Shown here piece by piece: positions 7,705 through 16,356 of a stretch of 64,000 nucleotides of DNA. The stretch is taken from contig NZ_VFRA01000001.1 of the NCBI RefSeq assembly GCF_006788895.1, forward strand, positions 2,294,001 to 2,358,000, in the 5' to 3' direction. Every line of letters starts with the position of its first letter. The stretch's first letter is position 1. The position numbers and the translations under genes are program-made. Below the pieces are notes generated by a model that did not search any database, was not told the origin of the DNA, and saw nothing but the letters and a program-made list of their open reading frames with translations. The DNA is from Rhodoglobus vestalii (lineage in GTDB: Bacteria > Actinomycetota > Actinomycetes > Actinomycetales > Microbacteriaceae).

Positions 7705-8226
7705 TCAGAGCCCTGCGAAGGCTTTGGACCATCGTCGATGGTATTCGCGCTGGGAGATTTCGCCTCTCTCTACCTGCCGTTCAGCCTCCTGAAGTCGGTA
7801 GACGGTGGTGTGTAGTTGGTCGAAAGTGATTTCGTCGTCGAGGTTCGGGCTGATCAGGGACTTCCAGGCTGACGAGGTTGCGAGCCGGCTATTGATGGGT
7901 GCGGCTACCTGTACCAGCGCGATCCATGCCAGGAGGAGGAGGACGGCGGGGCCGATGCTGGCGGTGAGGAGGGAGACTTCGATCAGGGTGACGACGATCG
8001 AGGCTGTTCCGAGGGTGCTGACGGCTGAGATCGGCAGCCAGATGCGGGCGAGGTGGGCGCAGCGTCGGAGTTTCCGGGGGGTGTCGGGCGGATAGATGTG
8101 GACGTACAGGGATTGGTTTCCGTATCGTCCGGTGCTGGAGGAGGAGTAGCCCCATTGGTATCGTCCCTCGAGTGACCATCGGAGCCATCTGCGTAGGGTG
8201 GTCGAGTTCATAACCATGGGTGTCAT
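7705..8226 (-). CDS. membrane protein of unknown function at the end of the mrp operon
   Basis: The 173-residue product has two adjacent hydrophobic spans (about residues 64-84 and 88-109), an N-terminal soluble part with LYVHIYPPDTPRKLRR and a C-terminal amphipathic helix with QEAERQVERGEISQREY. I do not recognise a named family with confidence. Its ATG overlaps the mrpG stop codon by 4 nt (8223-8226), so it is translationally coupled to the Mrp antiporter genes and may be an accessory subunit or regulator. That role is inferred from position only. Confidence 0.7.
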   Translation of the reverse strand: MTPMVMNSTTLRRWLRWSLEGRYQWGYSSSSTGRYGNQSLYVHIYPPDTPRKLRRCAHLARIWLPISAVSTLGTASIVVTLIEVSLLTASIGPAVLLLLAWIALVQVAAPINSRLATSSAWKSLISPNLDDEITFDQLHTTVYRLQEAERQVERGEISQREYHRRWSKAFAGL

Positions 8227-8549
8227 TCCGGGGGTGCGAGGTCGTCGAAGCGGACGTGGCTGAGCTTGGTTCGGGTGAGGTAGGCGGATCGTGCGATGGC
8301 TATGCTGCCGATGGACGAGGTGGCCAGTTGCAGGATGATGATGAGCACCACTTTCACGGTGTCGGTGAGGCTGGGTTGTAGGAGGAGTGCGCCGACGATG
8401 ACGAATACGGTGCCGAGGCCGCCGGCCGTGCCGACGGCGGATATGCGGGTGTAAGCGTCGGGGAATCGCACGATGCCTAGTGCTGCGGTGGCGAAGATGA
8501 GTGCGCCTAGGACGATTACGATGTTGCCGATGAAACTTAGGGCGTTCAT
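8223..8549 (-). CDS. mrpG: Mrp Na+/H+ antiporter subunit G
   Basis: The 108-residue protein carries the PhaG/MnhG pattern: three spans, ALGIVRFPDAYTRISAVGTAGGLGTVFV, and a short C-terminal tail. MrpG is a small subunit of the multi-subunit Mrp complex, which exchanges monovalent cations for protons in the cytoplasmic membrane. It overlaps mrpF by 4 nt upstream and the unknown membrane gene by 4 nt downstream, showing tight coupling of all operon genes. Confidence 0.95.
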   Translation of the reverse strand: MNALSFIGNIVIVLGALIFATAALGIVRFPDAYTRISAVGTAGGLGTVFVIVGALLLQPSLTDTVKVVLIIILQLATSSIGSIAIARSAYLTRTKLSHVRFDDLAPPE

Positions 8550-8806
8550 CGTTTTCCTCTCGTGAGGATGCGGGCCAGTGAGAGGGCGCTGAGGAAGCCG
8601 ACGAGCGAAGCGATGAGGACGATGTCGAACGTCGCTGTGCTTTGGATGCGCACGCCGAAGAGGGCGAGGAGCCCGATCATTCCGAAGAGGAGCAGGTCAC
8701 CGCCGATTGCTCGGTCGGCTTCGGTGGGGCCGACGAGTATTCGGTAGGTTGCGGCGAAGCAGGCGATGACGATGATGCCGATTCCTATGTCGATTCCGAT
8801 CATCAT
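8546..8806 (-). CDS. mrpF: Mrp Na+/H+ antiporter subunit F
   Basis: The 86-residue protein has three spans and the MrpF signature GPTEADRAIGGDLL in the first cytoplasmic loop, followed by FDIVLIASLVGFLSALSLARIL. It is a structural subunit of the Mrp complex. Start and stop codons overlap those of mrpE and mrpG by 4 nt, as expected for the conserved order A-B-C-D-E-F-G. Confidence 0.95.
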   Translation of the reverse strand: MMIGIDIGIGIIVIACFAATYRILVGPTEADRAIGGDLLLFGMIGLLALFGVRIQSTATFDIVLIASLVGFLSALSLARILTRGKR

Positions 8807-9186
8807 TCGGTGATGCCCTTTCGTCGTAGTGCGTTCAGCAGTCGTGTTTCCATGTCGTCGAGTACGTCGCGGAGTTCGTCGGCGTGTACTTGGTACATGC
8901 CGTGCACGAACAGCACGCGCGTTCCTGGATCGGCCTCGTCGTTGTTCATCCCGTCGCTGATGGTGGTGCCGAGTGTGAGGGTGCCGGGGGTCAGCGTAAT
9001 CAGTGCCGCGAGGAGGGTGATTTCCGTGTCGGTGCTGCAGCGTGTGGGGAAGCGGGCGATGCCCGTGGTGGAGCGTTGTCCTGGTGTGAGGTTGTCGTGG
9101 ATGACTGCTCCGTTCGCGACGACGAGTTCTTTGGCGAACCAGGCGCAGAAGCTCAGGAGACGCCAGGGCCAGCTTGCCCAGGTCAT
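8803..9186 (-). CDS. mrpE: Mrp Na+/H+ antiporter subunit E
   Basis: This 127-residue MnhE-type protein is shorter than many MrpE proteins (about 160-170) because the N-terminal hydrophobic segments are reduced. It retains FAKELVVANG and the domain core ITLTPGTLTLGTTISDG, then VLFVHGMYQ and a coiled C-terminus. The ITLTPGT motif identifies the family. It overlaps mrpD (upstream) and mrpF (downstream) by 4 nt each. Confidence 0.9.
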   Translation of the reverse strand: MTWASWPWRLLSFCAWFAKELVVANGAVIHDNLTPGQRSTTGIARFPTRCSTDTEITLLAALITLTPGTLTLGTTISDGMNNDEADPGTRVLFVHGMYQVHADELRDVLDDMETRLLNALRRKGITE

Positions 9187-10718
9187 CGGCCGATCACCGC
9201 GTCCGTGTAGGCGCTCGTATCCAGCAGGCCTGCCGCTGCGGTGTCGGCCAACTGCAGGAGGACGTCTCCGCCGATGCCGAGCAGGATGGTGAGCGCGGCG
9301 AGGATGATGGCGGGGGCGGTGAGGGCAAGTCCGACTCGTGCCTGTAGTGGTGCTTGGACGGTGACGGTGCCGTCGGATGCAGGATGGTCCCGCGGCGACG
9401 CGTGCTCATGATCGTCGGGAAGGTGACCCCAGAAGACACCCGACCAGATCTTCAGCATAGACAGCAGTGTGACCAGGCTGACCGCGAGCATCGCGATAAC
9501 GACGACGATCTGGCCCGCGTCCACGGCCGCCAAGACCAGGGACAGTTTCGCGACGAACCCGGAGAAGGGGGGCAGGCCGGCCATCGAGAATGCGGCGATG
9601 AGGAATACCACCGCGATGAGTGGTTCACGGCGGCCCATCCCGCCGAGCCTGCTCAGCGCACCCGTGCCGTACCGGACCTCGATAGCGCCGGTGGAGAGGA
9701 AAAGCGCTGCTTTCACGATCATGTGGTGAATCAGATAGAAGATTCCCGCGGCCAATCCGGCGCCGGTAAAGAGGGCGATACCGATCAGGATGTAGCCGAT
9801 TTGGCTGACCATGTGGAATGCGAGGATGGATCGTGTCGTGGTCTCGCCGACGGCGGCGAAGACACCGACAATCATGGTGAGGGTGAAGACCGCGATGCCG
9901 ATGCCGAGGAATCTGTCGTCGCCCTCAAAGAGCTGCGCGTAGATGCGGTAGATGGCGTAGATGGCGACCTTGGTGTGCAGACCGGAGAACAGGGCGGTCA
10001 CGGCGGGCGATGCGGAGGGGTAGGTGCGTGCCAGCCAGCCGTGGACGGGTACGACCGCCGCCTTAATCGCGAGAGCGAACAGGCAGATACCGGCGGCGAG
10101 GGCGACCGCGTCAGATTCGTGTGCGGCACCGGCGAGCTCGGCGAGGTTCACCGTCCCGGCCGTTCCATAGATGAAGGCAACTCCGGCGAGGAAGACCGTG
10201 GAGGTAAGAAGGTTCACCGTCACGTAAAGGCGCGCCCCTGTGACCTGGCGCAGGCGTCCCTTGCCGGGGGCGGCAAGCACGAGAAGTGCGTAGGAGGGAA
10301 GAAGCATCACTTCAATAAAGACGAAAAGGTTGAAAAGATCGACCGTCAGCAGGGCACCGTTGACTCCGGCCAGAAGCACCAGGACGAGCGGTGAGAAGAA
10401 GCGGCCGTCCGCTGTTCCCGAGGTGATGGCAAACAGCGAGCACACCGCGGTGAGCAGTCCCGTCGCGGTGAGCATCAGCGCCGTGAACATGTCGGCTGCC
10501 AAGGGGATGGCGATGCCGAACGGCCAGGCGCCGACACCGTGCGCCACCACACCGGTGGTGTTGACGATGCCGATCAATGTGAGGCCGGCGACCATGGAGG
10601 CAGTCGACACGGTCAGGAGGAGTCCGGCCTGAAGTCGCGGGCGCCGGCCCACGGTCAAGAGCAGACCGGCGACCAGGATTGGGGCGGCGGCGAACATGGG
10701 AAGCAGCATCGCGGTCAT
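9183..10718 (-). CDS. mrpD: Mrp Na+/H+ antiporter subunit D
   Basis: This 511-residue NuoM/NuoN-like proton channel subunit has about 14 spans. NLFVFIEVMLLPSYALL carries the TM5 Glu needed for proton transfer in this superfamily, AAVVPVHGWLARTYPSASPAVTALFSGLHTKVA the conserved Lys/His-bearing loop, and IHHMIVKAALF the TM8-like Lys. It works together with MrpA as the ion-translocating core. Start overlaps the mrpC stop by 4 nt. Confidence 0.95.
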   Translation of the reverse strand: MTAMLLPMFAAAPILVAGLLLTVGRRPRLQAGLLLTVSTASMVAGLTLIGIVNTTGVVAHGVGAWPFGIAIPLAADMFTALMLTATGLLTAVCSLFAITSGTADGRFFSPLVLVLLAGVNGALLTVDLFNLFVFIEVMLLPSYALLVLAAPGKGRLRQVTGARLYVTVNLLTSTVFLAGVAFIYGTAGTVNLAELAGAAHESDAVALAAGICLFALAIKAAVVPVHGWLARTYPSASPAVTALFSGLHTKVAIYAIYRIYAQLFEGDDRFLGIGIAVFTLTMIVGVFAAVGETTTRSILAFHMVSQIGYILIGIALFTGAGLAAGIFYLIHHMIVKAALFLSTGAIEVRYGTGALSRLGGMGRREPLIAVVFLIAAFSMAGLPPFSGFVAKLSLVLAAVDAGQIVVVIAMLAVSLVTLLSMLKIWSGVFWGHLPDDHEHASPRDHPASDGTVTVQAPLQARVGLALTAPAIILAALTILLGIGGDVLLQLADTAAAGLLDTSAYTDAVIGR

Positions 10719-11125
10719 GCGAGACGCTCCTCGTCTGTGACGGTCCCGACCAGGCTCGTGCGTGGGAGGCCACCCACGTCAGAGTCACCGTTGTCGACAG
10801 TTTCGTCGTCAGTGGTGTCTTCGTCGACGGTGTCGTCGTCGTGCTTCCCGGTGATGGCGAGGCTGAGGAGGAAGATCGTGATGGAGAAAGCGATCACGAT
10901 CGCCGTGAGCACGAATGCTTGCGGGAGGGGGTCGGCGACACCGGAGGTGTCGTTGAAGGTGCCGAAGGGCGCGGTGCGGCCGGCGGATCCTCCGGACGCC
11001 ATCAGGATGAGGTTGACGGCGTGCCCGAGGAGGATGAAGCCGAGGATCACCCGGAGCAGTTCGCGGCGGAGTAGGAGGTAAACGGCGCCGCAAACAAGCA
11101 ACCCGGCAGAAATGGCCAAAGTCAT
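10715..11125 (-). CDS. mrpC: Mrp Na+/H+ antiporter subunit C with acidic tail
   Basis: The frame is open to 11560, but family alignment and the 4-nt overlap with mrpA (ATG at 11125) fix the start, giving 136 residues. It is NuoK-like: VYLLLRRELLRVILGFILLGHAVNLILMASGG (read in two parts) and DPLPQAFVLTAIVIAFSI with the conserved DPLPQALVLTAIVI-type motif. An added hydrophilic tail of about 45 residues is strongly acidic (repeated D/E/T between about 94 and 117); MrpC proteins usually end soon after the third span. The function of the tail is unknown. Confidence 0.93.
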   Translation of the reverse strand: MTLAISAGLLVCGAVYLLLRRELLRVILGFILLGHAVNLILMASGGSAGRTAPFGTFNDTSGVADPLPQAFVLTAIVIAFSITIFLLSLAITGKHDDDTVDEDTTDDETVDNGDSDVGGLPRTSLVGTVTDEERLA

Positions 11126-13908
11126 CGGAGGGTCCCTTCTTTCGTGCGGATGGGTGTCGTGGAGGTGGCGGGCCCGCTGGTGCGGGTTGTGCGGCTGCGG
11201 CGGTCCAGGCCGAGCAGGTTCAGGGAGGCCAGGACGACACCGATCACGGCGAGGTACACGCCCACATCGAAGAGCAGCGCGGTGGTGAGGTGCATGCCCA
11301 GTACATCGGCGTGCAAGGGGCGAAGGAAGGATCCGTCGACGAAGCCGAGCAGTCCGCTGAGGGTGGCCACGACGATGCCGGCGCCGATGAGCAGGATGTA
11401 GGGCCAGCGGATTCGCGCGGCATCGTCGGTGGGCGCGGCGAGGTAGACCAGAGCAAACCCTGCGCCGCCCACCAGCGCTGCGATGAAGCCACCGCCGGGA
11501 TCCTGATGACCGCGCAACAGCAGAAGCAGCGACAGGAGAATTGTCAGCGGTCCGGCCCATCGTGTCAGCGACTGGGCAAAGACCGAGTTGTGCCGGGCAT
11601 TCGCCAGTGGGGAGTCTTCGTCTATTGCTGTGTCGTCAACGGCCGGGGTGATGGTGCGTCGTGCCGAGAGGAGCGCGGCGACGGCGACGCCGGCGACGCC
11701 GAGAACGGTCAGCTCGCCCAGCGTGTCGAGCGCGCGGAAGTCGACCAGAATCGTGTTGACAATGTTGGCGCCTCCGGTTTCGTTTTCGGCGTTGCGGAGG
11801 TAGTAGTCGGCGGCAGTGGACAGTTCGCGGCGCCCGGTGAAGGCGATCACTCCCAAGGTCGTGGCCACGCCGGCCGCGATGGCGACCGTCAGGGACGATA
11901 TCCGTCGACGCACGCTGTCGCGGCGGAATCGTCGCGGCAGCCGGCGCAGAACCAGGACCAGAACGCAGATGGTGAGGATCTCCACGAGCAGCTGCGTCAG
12001 CGCCACATCGGCGGCACCGAGCCAGAAGAACCACAGCGTCATCGCAAACCCGATCACGCCCACGACGACGACGGCAGCCACCCGGGTGCGGGCCAAAACG
12101 GTCGCTGCCGTTCCGACGAGGATCAGGGACACCAGGACCCAGTCCAGCGGGTGGGTGGGATCACCCACGATCGGCGGCAGCTCTCCGAGGAAAATCACCC
12201 CCACCCCCGCGATCACCAGAAGCGACAGGACGGGAATTAGCAGGTGATGTCGGGGGGCGCTGGATGCGCTGAGCCGAGCCACTGACGCGCCGAAGCCGAT
12301 GATCGAGGCCCGTATGCTGTCGACGACGCTGAGTGCATGGAACGGGAAGCGCACACGCGACATGACCGGGTCGACTTTCGCGCGCAGGAGGACCAAAGCG
12401 GTACCGGTGCTCAGTACCAGGATGGAGATGAAGAGTGCCGGTGTCAGTCCGTGCCATAACTCCAGTTCGGGCGTGATCGCCGCTCCGAGCGCGTTCGAGC
12501 TGGCCGCGCCGACGAGCGGATCCAGAAGTGCCGGTACGAGGCCGAGCGTCAGCCCGGCCGCAGCCCACACGGCTGGTGCCGCCCAGAAGAGCGCCGGGGC
12601 TTCACCGACCAGCCGTCCGGCCCGGCCACCAGCGGCGCCGATGACGAACCGGCCGGCGTAGGCAAAGGTCAGCACAGCAGTCAGCGCCGCGACGCTCGTG
12701 ATCACCGGAGCCAGCCACTCGGGTCCAGGGGCTGACAGAAGCGCGACGAACATGCTCTCTTTACTCACGAAGCCCAGCAGCAGCGGTACGCCCGCCATCG
12801 ATAGTGCAGCGAGGGCCGCGATCGTGAGGGTCACGGGCATCCGCACGTTCAGCCGCGCGAGCTCCCTGATGTTTCGCGTGCCTGCCTGGTGATCGAGGAT
12901 CCCCACCACCATGAATAGGGCTGCTTTGAACAGGGCATGGGCCACGGTGTGCACGACAGCCGCGGTCAAGGCCTCCGGTGTGCCCACACCGATCAGCAGA
13001 ACCAGCAGGCCCAGCTGACTGATCGTGGAATACGCCAACAGCTCCTTTAGGTCGGTGCGTCGTAAGGCGGCGATACCACCGAGGAGCGCCGTGACGGCGC
13101 CGCTGTAAATCAGCAAGATCGACCAAAGTGCGTTGTCGTTCAAAACGGGCGAGAACAACAGCAGCAAGTAGATGCCCGCTTTGACCATGGCGGCCGCGTG
13201 CAGGTAAGCACTTACGGGGGTGATCGCCACCATCGAGTCGGGAAGCCAGGCGTGGAAGGGGAACTGCGCGGATTTTGTAAATGCAGCACCGACCAGCAGC
13301 ACCACAATCCAGGTCGTGACCGAAGAATTCTCCGTCCAGAACGACGCCTCCAGAATCTCACTGATACGGGTGGTGCCGGCTGCGACAGTCATCGCCGCTG
13401 CTGCTCCAAGCAGGCTCAAGCCACCTAACGCGGTAACCATGAGGGTACGGATCGCCGGCTCACGCGCATGCGCCCCGGAGCGGGCGATGAGGAAGAACGA
13501 GCAGAGCGTCGTCGCCTCCCACGCCACAAACAGTAAAACGACGTCGTCCGCCAGGACGAGCACAAGCATGGCCAACGCGAACACGCTCATCAAGACGTAG
13601 AAGCCGGTATGGGCGCCACGGCCCAGGTAGCGTGCCGAGTAAAACAGCACACCCGCACCAATTACGGTCACGAGCAGACCAAACAGCAAGCCCAGACCAT
13701 CCAGTCGCAGCGCGAAGCTGACACCGATGCTTGACATCCACGGCCACACCTCAGCCCTGGGGCCCGCTGCGGACGCCACAACGAGCAGACCACCGGCCGC
13801 TAAGAGCGGAAGCGCGAGAACAAAACCAATATTGCGGCCGAGAGTTCGGCCAAGCACCATAGCTGCCACGGTCGCAGCAGCGATGAGTGCGATGCACCCG
13901 ATGAGCAT
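11122..13908 (-). CDS. mrpA: Mrp Na+/H+ antiporter subunit A fused to B domain
   Basis: This 928-residue protein is the largest Mrp subunit. Residues 1 to about 500 form a NuoL-like channel (VAWEATTLCSFFLI, AQFPFHAWLPDSMVAITPVSAYLHAAAMVKAG), about 600-760 form the DUF4040/MbhE-like part, and about 790-928 hold the MrpB domain (RGHQDPGGGFIAALVGG). No separate mrpB follows, so this is a group-2-type operon with fused A-B. AAAGGTGG lies 4 nt before the ATG. The complex exports Na+ (possibly K+ or Ca2+) in exchange for protons and matters under salt and alkali stress. A long structured leader precedes the gene. Confidence 0.95.
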   Translation of the reverse strand: MLIGCIALIAAATVAAMVLGRTLGRNIGFVLALPLLAAGGLLVVASAAGPRAEVWPWMSSIGVSFALRLDGLGLLFGLLVTVIGAGVLFYSARYLGRGAHTGFYVLMSVFALAMLVLVLADDVVLLFVAWEATTLCSFFLIARSGAHAREPAIRTLMVTALGGLSLLGAAAAMTVAAGTTRISEILEASFWTENSSVTTWIVVLLVGAAFTKSAQFPFHAWLPDSMVAITPVSAYLHAAAMVKAGIYLLLLFSPVLNDNALWSILLIYSGAVTALLGGIAALRRTDLKELLAYSTISQLGLLVLLIGVGTPEALTAAVVHTVAHALFKAALFMVVGILDHQAGTRNIRELARLNVRMPVTLTIAALAALSMAGVPLLLGFVSKESMFVALLSAPGPEWLAPVITSVAALTAVLTFAYAGRFVIGAAGGRAGRLVGEAPALFWAAPAVWAAAGLTLGLVPALLDPLVGAASSNALGAAITPELELWHGLTPALFISILVLSTGTALVLLRAKVDPVMSRVRFPFHALSVVDSIRASIIGFGASVARLSASSAPRHHLLIPVLSLLVIAGVGVIFLGELPPIVGDPTHPLDWVLVSLILVGTAATVLARTRVAAVVVVGVIGFAMTLWFFWLGAADVALTQLLVEILTICVLVLVLRRLPRRFRRDSVRRRISSLTVAIAAGVATTLGVIAFTGRRELSTAADYYLRNAENETGGANIVNTILVDFRALDTLGELTVLGVAGVAVAALLSARRTITPAVDDTAIDEDSPLANARHNSVFAQSLTRWAGPLTILLSLLLLLRGHQDPGGGFIAALVGGAGFALVYLAAPTDDAARIRWPYILLIGAGIVVATLSGLLGFVDGSFLRPLHADVLGMHLTTALLFDVGVYLAVIGVVLASLNLLGLDRRSRTTRTSGPATSTTPIRTKEGTLR

Positions 13909-14153
13909 CAGTCCACCTTTGAGTCAATTCGACATAGAAGTACGTCGAACCGAGCAGGGCTGTGCTCACCGGCGCTAAGCGCCTGATGACCTCGGATCGA
14001 CGTTAAATGTCGATGACCGCGGGAGAGGAACCCGCAAGAATGGCACCCCAGCTGGAGAGGTAGCCGTTAGTTCCCGGGTGCGTCATAACCCAAGACGTCG
14101 GCAGAAAGCCGACGTTGGACGCACTGGAAGTTAGGAACATAACCCTTAGTCTA
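13909..14153 (-). promoter_or_regulatory. hairpin-rich 5' leader of the mrp operon, candidate riboswitch
   Basis: On the reverse strand a putative -10 TAGACT (14148-14153) gives a leader of about 230 nt before the mrpA ATG. It can form many stems: an 8-bp stem ACGTCGGC/GCCGACGT (14095-14102, 14108-14115) enclosed by TGCGTC/GACGCA (14079-14084, 14118-14123); GGCACC/GGTAGCC with one bulge (14042-14065); GCGGG/CCCGC (14019-14035); ATCGAC/GTCGAT (13996-14014); and GGCGC/GCGCC (13971-13983). This density suggests a cis-regulatory RNA. No ligand class can be assigned by eye; c-di-AMP, Na+ and Li+ riboswitches are known classes that control ion transporters. Confidence 0.5.
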
Positions 14154-14260
14154 CAGAAAATCCGTGCGTGACCCATTCCGCTCCTGCGACACAAGGCCAC
14201 CTGGTCGTCGATATGGAGCCAAAGAATGCTCGTCCACACGGTGCAGCGCATGCCTGTTAA

Positions 14261-14330
14261 CGCCGACTGAAAACAGGGCCAAAAACGCCGACTGAAAACA
14301 GGGCCAAAAACGCCGACTGAAAACAGGACC
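14261..14330 (+). repeat. three 25-bp-spaced terminal repeats at the IS21 left end
   Basis: A 20-bp unit CGCCGACTGAAAACAGGGCC occurs at 14261-14280, 14286-14305 and (one mismatch) 14311-14330, separated by AAAAA. Two inverse, less conserved copies lie at 16374-16393 and 16399-16418. These are the multiple transposase-binding sites typical of IS21 ends. Confidence 0.9.
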
Positions 14331-14347
14331 ACCCAGCAGTATGAAGG

Positions 14348-15583
14348 GTGATCAAATTGGACGATTGGGCGGAGATTCGCCACCTGCATTCGACAGAGAA
14401 AATCTCGAAGCGGGAGATAGCACGACGACTCAGCGTGTCTCGAGGAACGGTCGACCGGGCCTTGGCCCCGGACCGGGCCCCGACCTATCAGCGAGCAGGC
14501 AGCGGGTCGAGTTTCGACGAGTACGCGCATGCCGCACGGGCACTGTTGGCGGCCACGCCAACTATGCCAGCGGCAGCCATCGCGGAACGCGTCGGCTGGT
14601 CAGGATCGGAGTCGCTGTTCCGGTCGAAGATCGCTGAGATCCGGCCCGACTACCGGGTCCCGGACCCTGTTGACCGGCTCGTGCACCCGCCGGGCTTCCA
14701 GATGCAATGCGACCTCTGGTTCCCCCACGACGACATCCCCCTCGGCCACGACCAGGTTGACCGGCCACCCGTGCTCGTGATGACGTCAGCGGCGTCCGGA
14801 TTCATCCAAAGCCGCATGCTGCCGACACGGATGACATCAGATCTGCTCGGCGGCATGTGGTCTCTGCTCGAGGAAGCACAGGCCGTTCCCTCGCGGCTGC
14901 TCTGGGACAACGAGTCCGGGATCGGGCGCGGGAAACTAACCGAGGCCGCCGCCGCGTTCGCCGGTACGCTCGGGTGCGAGATCAAACTTTTGAAGCCCCG
15001 CGACCCGGAGCCCAAGGGCATGGTCGAACGCATGAACAGGTTCTTTCGGGGCAGGTTCATGCCCGGTCGCACATTCGCGTCTCCAACGGATTTCAACGCC
15101 CAGATGGCCGACTGGTTACCGATCGCGAACAGCCGGTTTTCCCGTGCCCGCCGAGGCCGCCCGATCGATCTGGTCACCACCGACAGGGCAGCGATGCGGG
15201 CACTGCCGCCAGTGGCTCCCGAGGTGCTGTTTCGCAACATCGTGCGCCTACCAAGGGATTACATGGTCCGTGCCTTCAGCAACGATTACTCCGTCGACCC
15301 GGCCCTGATCGGGCGTCTCGTCCACGTCACTGCGGGCTTGGACACGGTCAATATCCACCACGACGGGCTCCTCGTGAGCTCGCACCCGAGGCAGTGGGCG
15401 CGGCAGCTAAACATCATCGATCCCGCTCATGTTGCTCGGGCTGGTGAGCTGCGGAATCAGCACCGGAGCCAAGGCCGGAAGATGCCCGTGTTAACGGTCG
15501 TGGAGACCGCGTCGCTGGATCATTACGACACCCTTTTCGGCCTCACACCCGACGCAGCGGCCATCGTGGCGGTCGCCTCATGA
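14348..15583 (+). CDS. istA: IS21 transposase IstA
   Basis: The 411-residue protein has an N-terminal helix-turn-helix (SKREIARRLSVSRGTVDRAL, about residues 19-40) that binds the end repeats, followed by an integrase-type core with Asp in MQCDLWFP, Asp in LLWDNESG and Glu in PKGMVERMNRFF. It catalyses strand transfer of the element together with the ATPase IstB. It starts at a GTG and its stop codon overlaps the istB start by 4 nt. Length is somewhat below the 500-residue form of some IS21 members but usual for the short IstA group. Confidence 0.95.
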   Translation: MIKLDDWAEIRHLHSTEKISKREIARRLSVSRGTVDRALAPDRAPTYQRAGSGSSFDEYAHAARALLAATPTMPAAAIAERVGWSGSESLFRSKIAEIRPDYRVPDPVDRLVHPPGFQMQCDLWFPHDDIPLGHDQVDRPPVLVMTSAASGFIQSRMLPTRMTSDLLGGMWSLLEEAQAVPSRLLWDNESGIGRGKLTEAAAAFAGTLGCEIKLLKPRDPEPKGMVERMNRFFRGRFMPGRTFASPTDFNAQMADWLPIANSRFSRARRGRPIDLVTTDRAAMRALPPVAPEVLFRNIVRLPRDYMVRAFSNDYSVDPALIGRLVHVTAGLDTVNIHHDGLLVSSHPRQWARQLNIIDPAHVARAGELRNQHRSQGRKMPVLTVVETASLDHYDTLFGLTPDAAAIVAVAS

Positions 15584-16356
15584 GCGGCGTAGTGGTTGGT
15601 GGGTCGGAGACCGCCTCGCAGATCGAGTACTACTCCCGGGCGCTCCGGGCGCCGCGGATCAGCGACGCGTTCCGGCGCCTCGGCGACCAGGCCCGCGACG
15701 CGGGCTGGTCCCACGAGGAATACCTCGCCGCGGTCCTCTCGCGGGAGGTCTCGGAGCGGGAAGCGTCGGGGTCAGCGCTGCGGATCAAGGCTGCACGGTT
15801 CCCAGGATTCAAGACGTTGGAGGACTTCAATTTCGACCATCAGCCGTCCGCCGACCGGAACCTGATCGCGCATTTGGGTTCCGGGGTTTTCCTCACCGAG
15901 GGCAAGAACGTGGTCCTGTTGGGGCCGCCAGGGACGGGGAAAACGCACCTCGCGATCAGTCTGGGCGTCAAGGCCGCACAGGCCGGACACCGGGTCCTAT
16001 TTGATACCGCAGTCGGTTGGGTCAACCGCCTCCAAGAAGCTCACTCCCGCGGGAAACTCGACGCAGAGCTCAAGCGACTGCGTCGCTACAGCGCACTGAT
16101 CGTTGACGAAGTGGGGTATATCCCGTTCGATCAGGACGCTGCGAATCTGTTCTTTCAACTCGTCTCAAGCCGGTATGAACAGGCGTCGCTGATCTTGACG
16201 AGCAATCTGACTTTTAGCCGGTGGGGTGATGTTTTCGGTGGCCCGACAGTGGCATCAGCGATGATCGATCGGATTGTTCATCATGCCGATGTCATCAGTC
16301 TCAAGGGTGCCAGTTATCGGATGAAGAACCACCAGCTGCCGTCAACTACGGCATAG
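15580..16356 (+). CDS. istB: IS21 helper ATPase IstB
   Basis: The 258-residue AAA+ protein is DnaC-like. Walker A is GPPGTGKTHLA (about residue 110) and Walker B is ALIVDEVGYIPFD, followed by the sensor-I-like LILTSNLTFS. IstB assembles on DNA and activates IstA at the target site. Its ATG overlaps the istA stop by 4 nt. It ends 18 bp before the right-end repeats. Confidence 0.95.
   Translation: MSGVVVGGSETASQIEYYSRALRAPRISDAFRRLGDQARDAGWSHEEYLAAVLSREVSEREASGSALRIKAARFPGFKTLEDFNFDHQPSADRNLIAHLGSGVFLTEGKNVVLLGPPGTGKTHLAISLGVKAAQAGHRVLFDTAVGWVNRLQEAHSRGKLDAELKRLRRYSALIVDEVGYIPFDQDAANLFFQLVSSRYEQASLILTSNLTFSRWGDVFGGPTVASAMIDRIVHHADVISLKGASYRMKNHQLPSTTA

Noticed and set aside
9354..10394. Long plus-strand open frame (346 codons) opposite mrpD
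   Set aside because: It is fully antisense to a strongly conserved MrpD protein; composition is low-complexity Asp/Glu/Gly/Arg as expected from the complement of membrane codons, with no family resemblance.
11126..11560. N-terminal extension of MrpC (145 codons)
   Set aside because: It overlaps the conserved MrpB domain of mrpA in another frame and is Arg/Ala/His-rich; the ATG at 11125 gives the normal family length start with a 4-nt overlap.
14261..14330. CRISPR-like array with 20-bp repeats and 5-bp spacers
   Set aside because: Spacers are identical AAAAA and inverse copies lie at the other end of an IS21 element, so these are transposase-binding repeats. No cas gene is present.
14003..14530. 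Minus-strand open frame upstream of mrpA crossing the IS21 left end
   Set aside because: It spans the IS21 border, so it cannot be an ancestral gene, and it covers the istA coding start and the structured leader.
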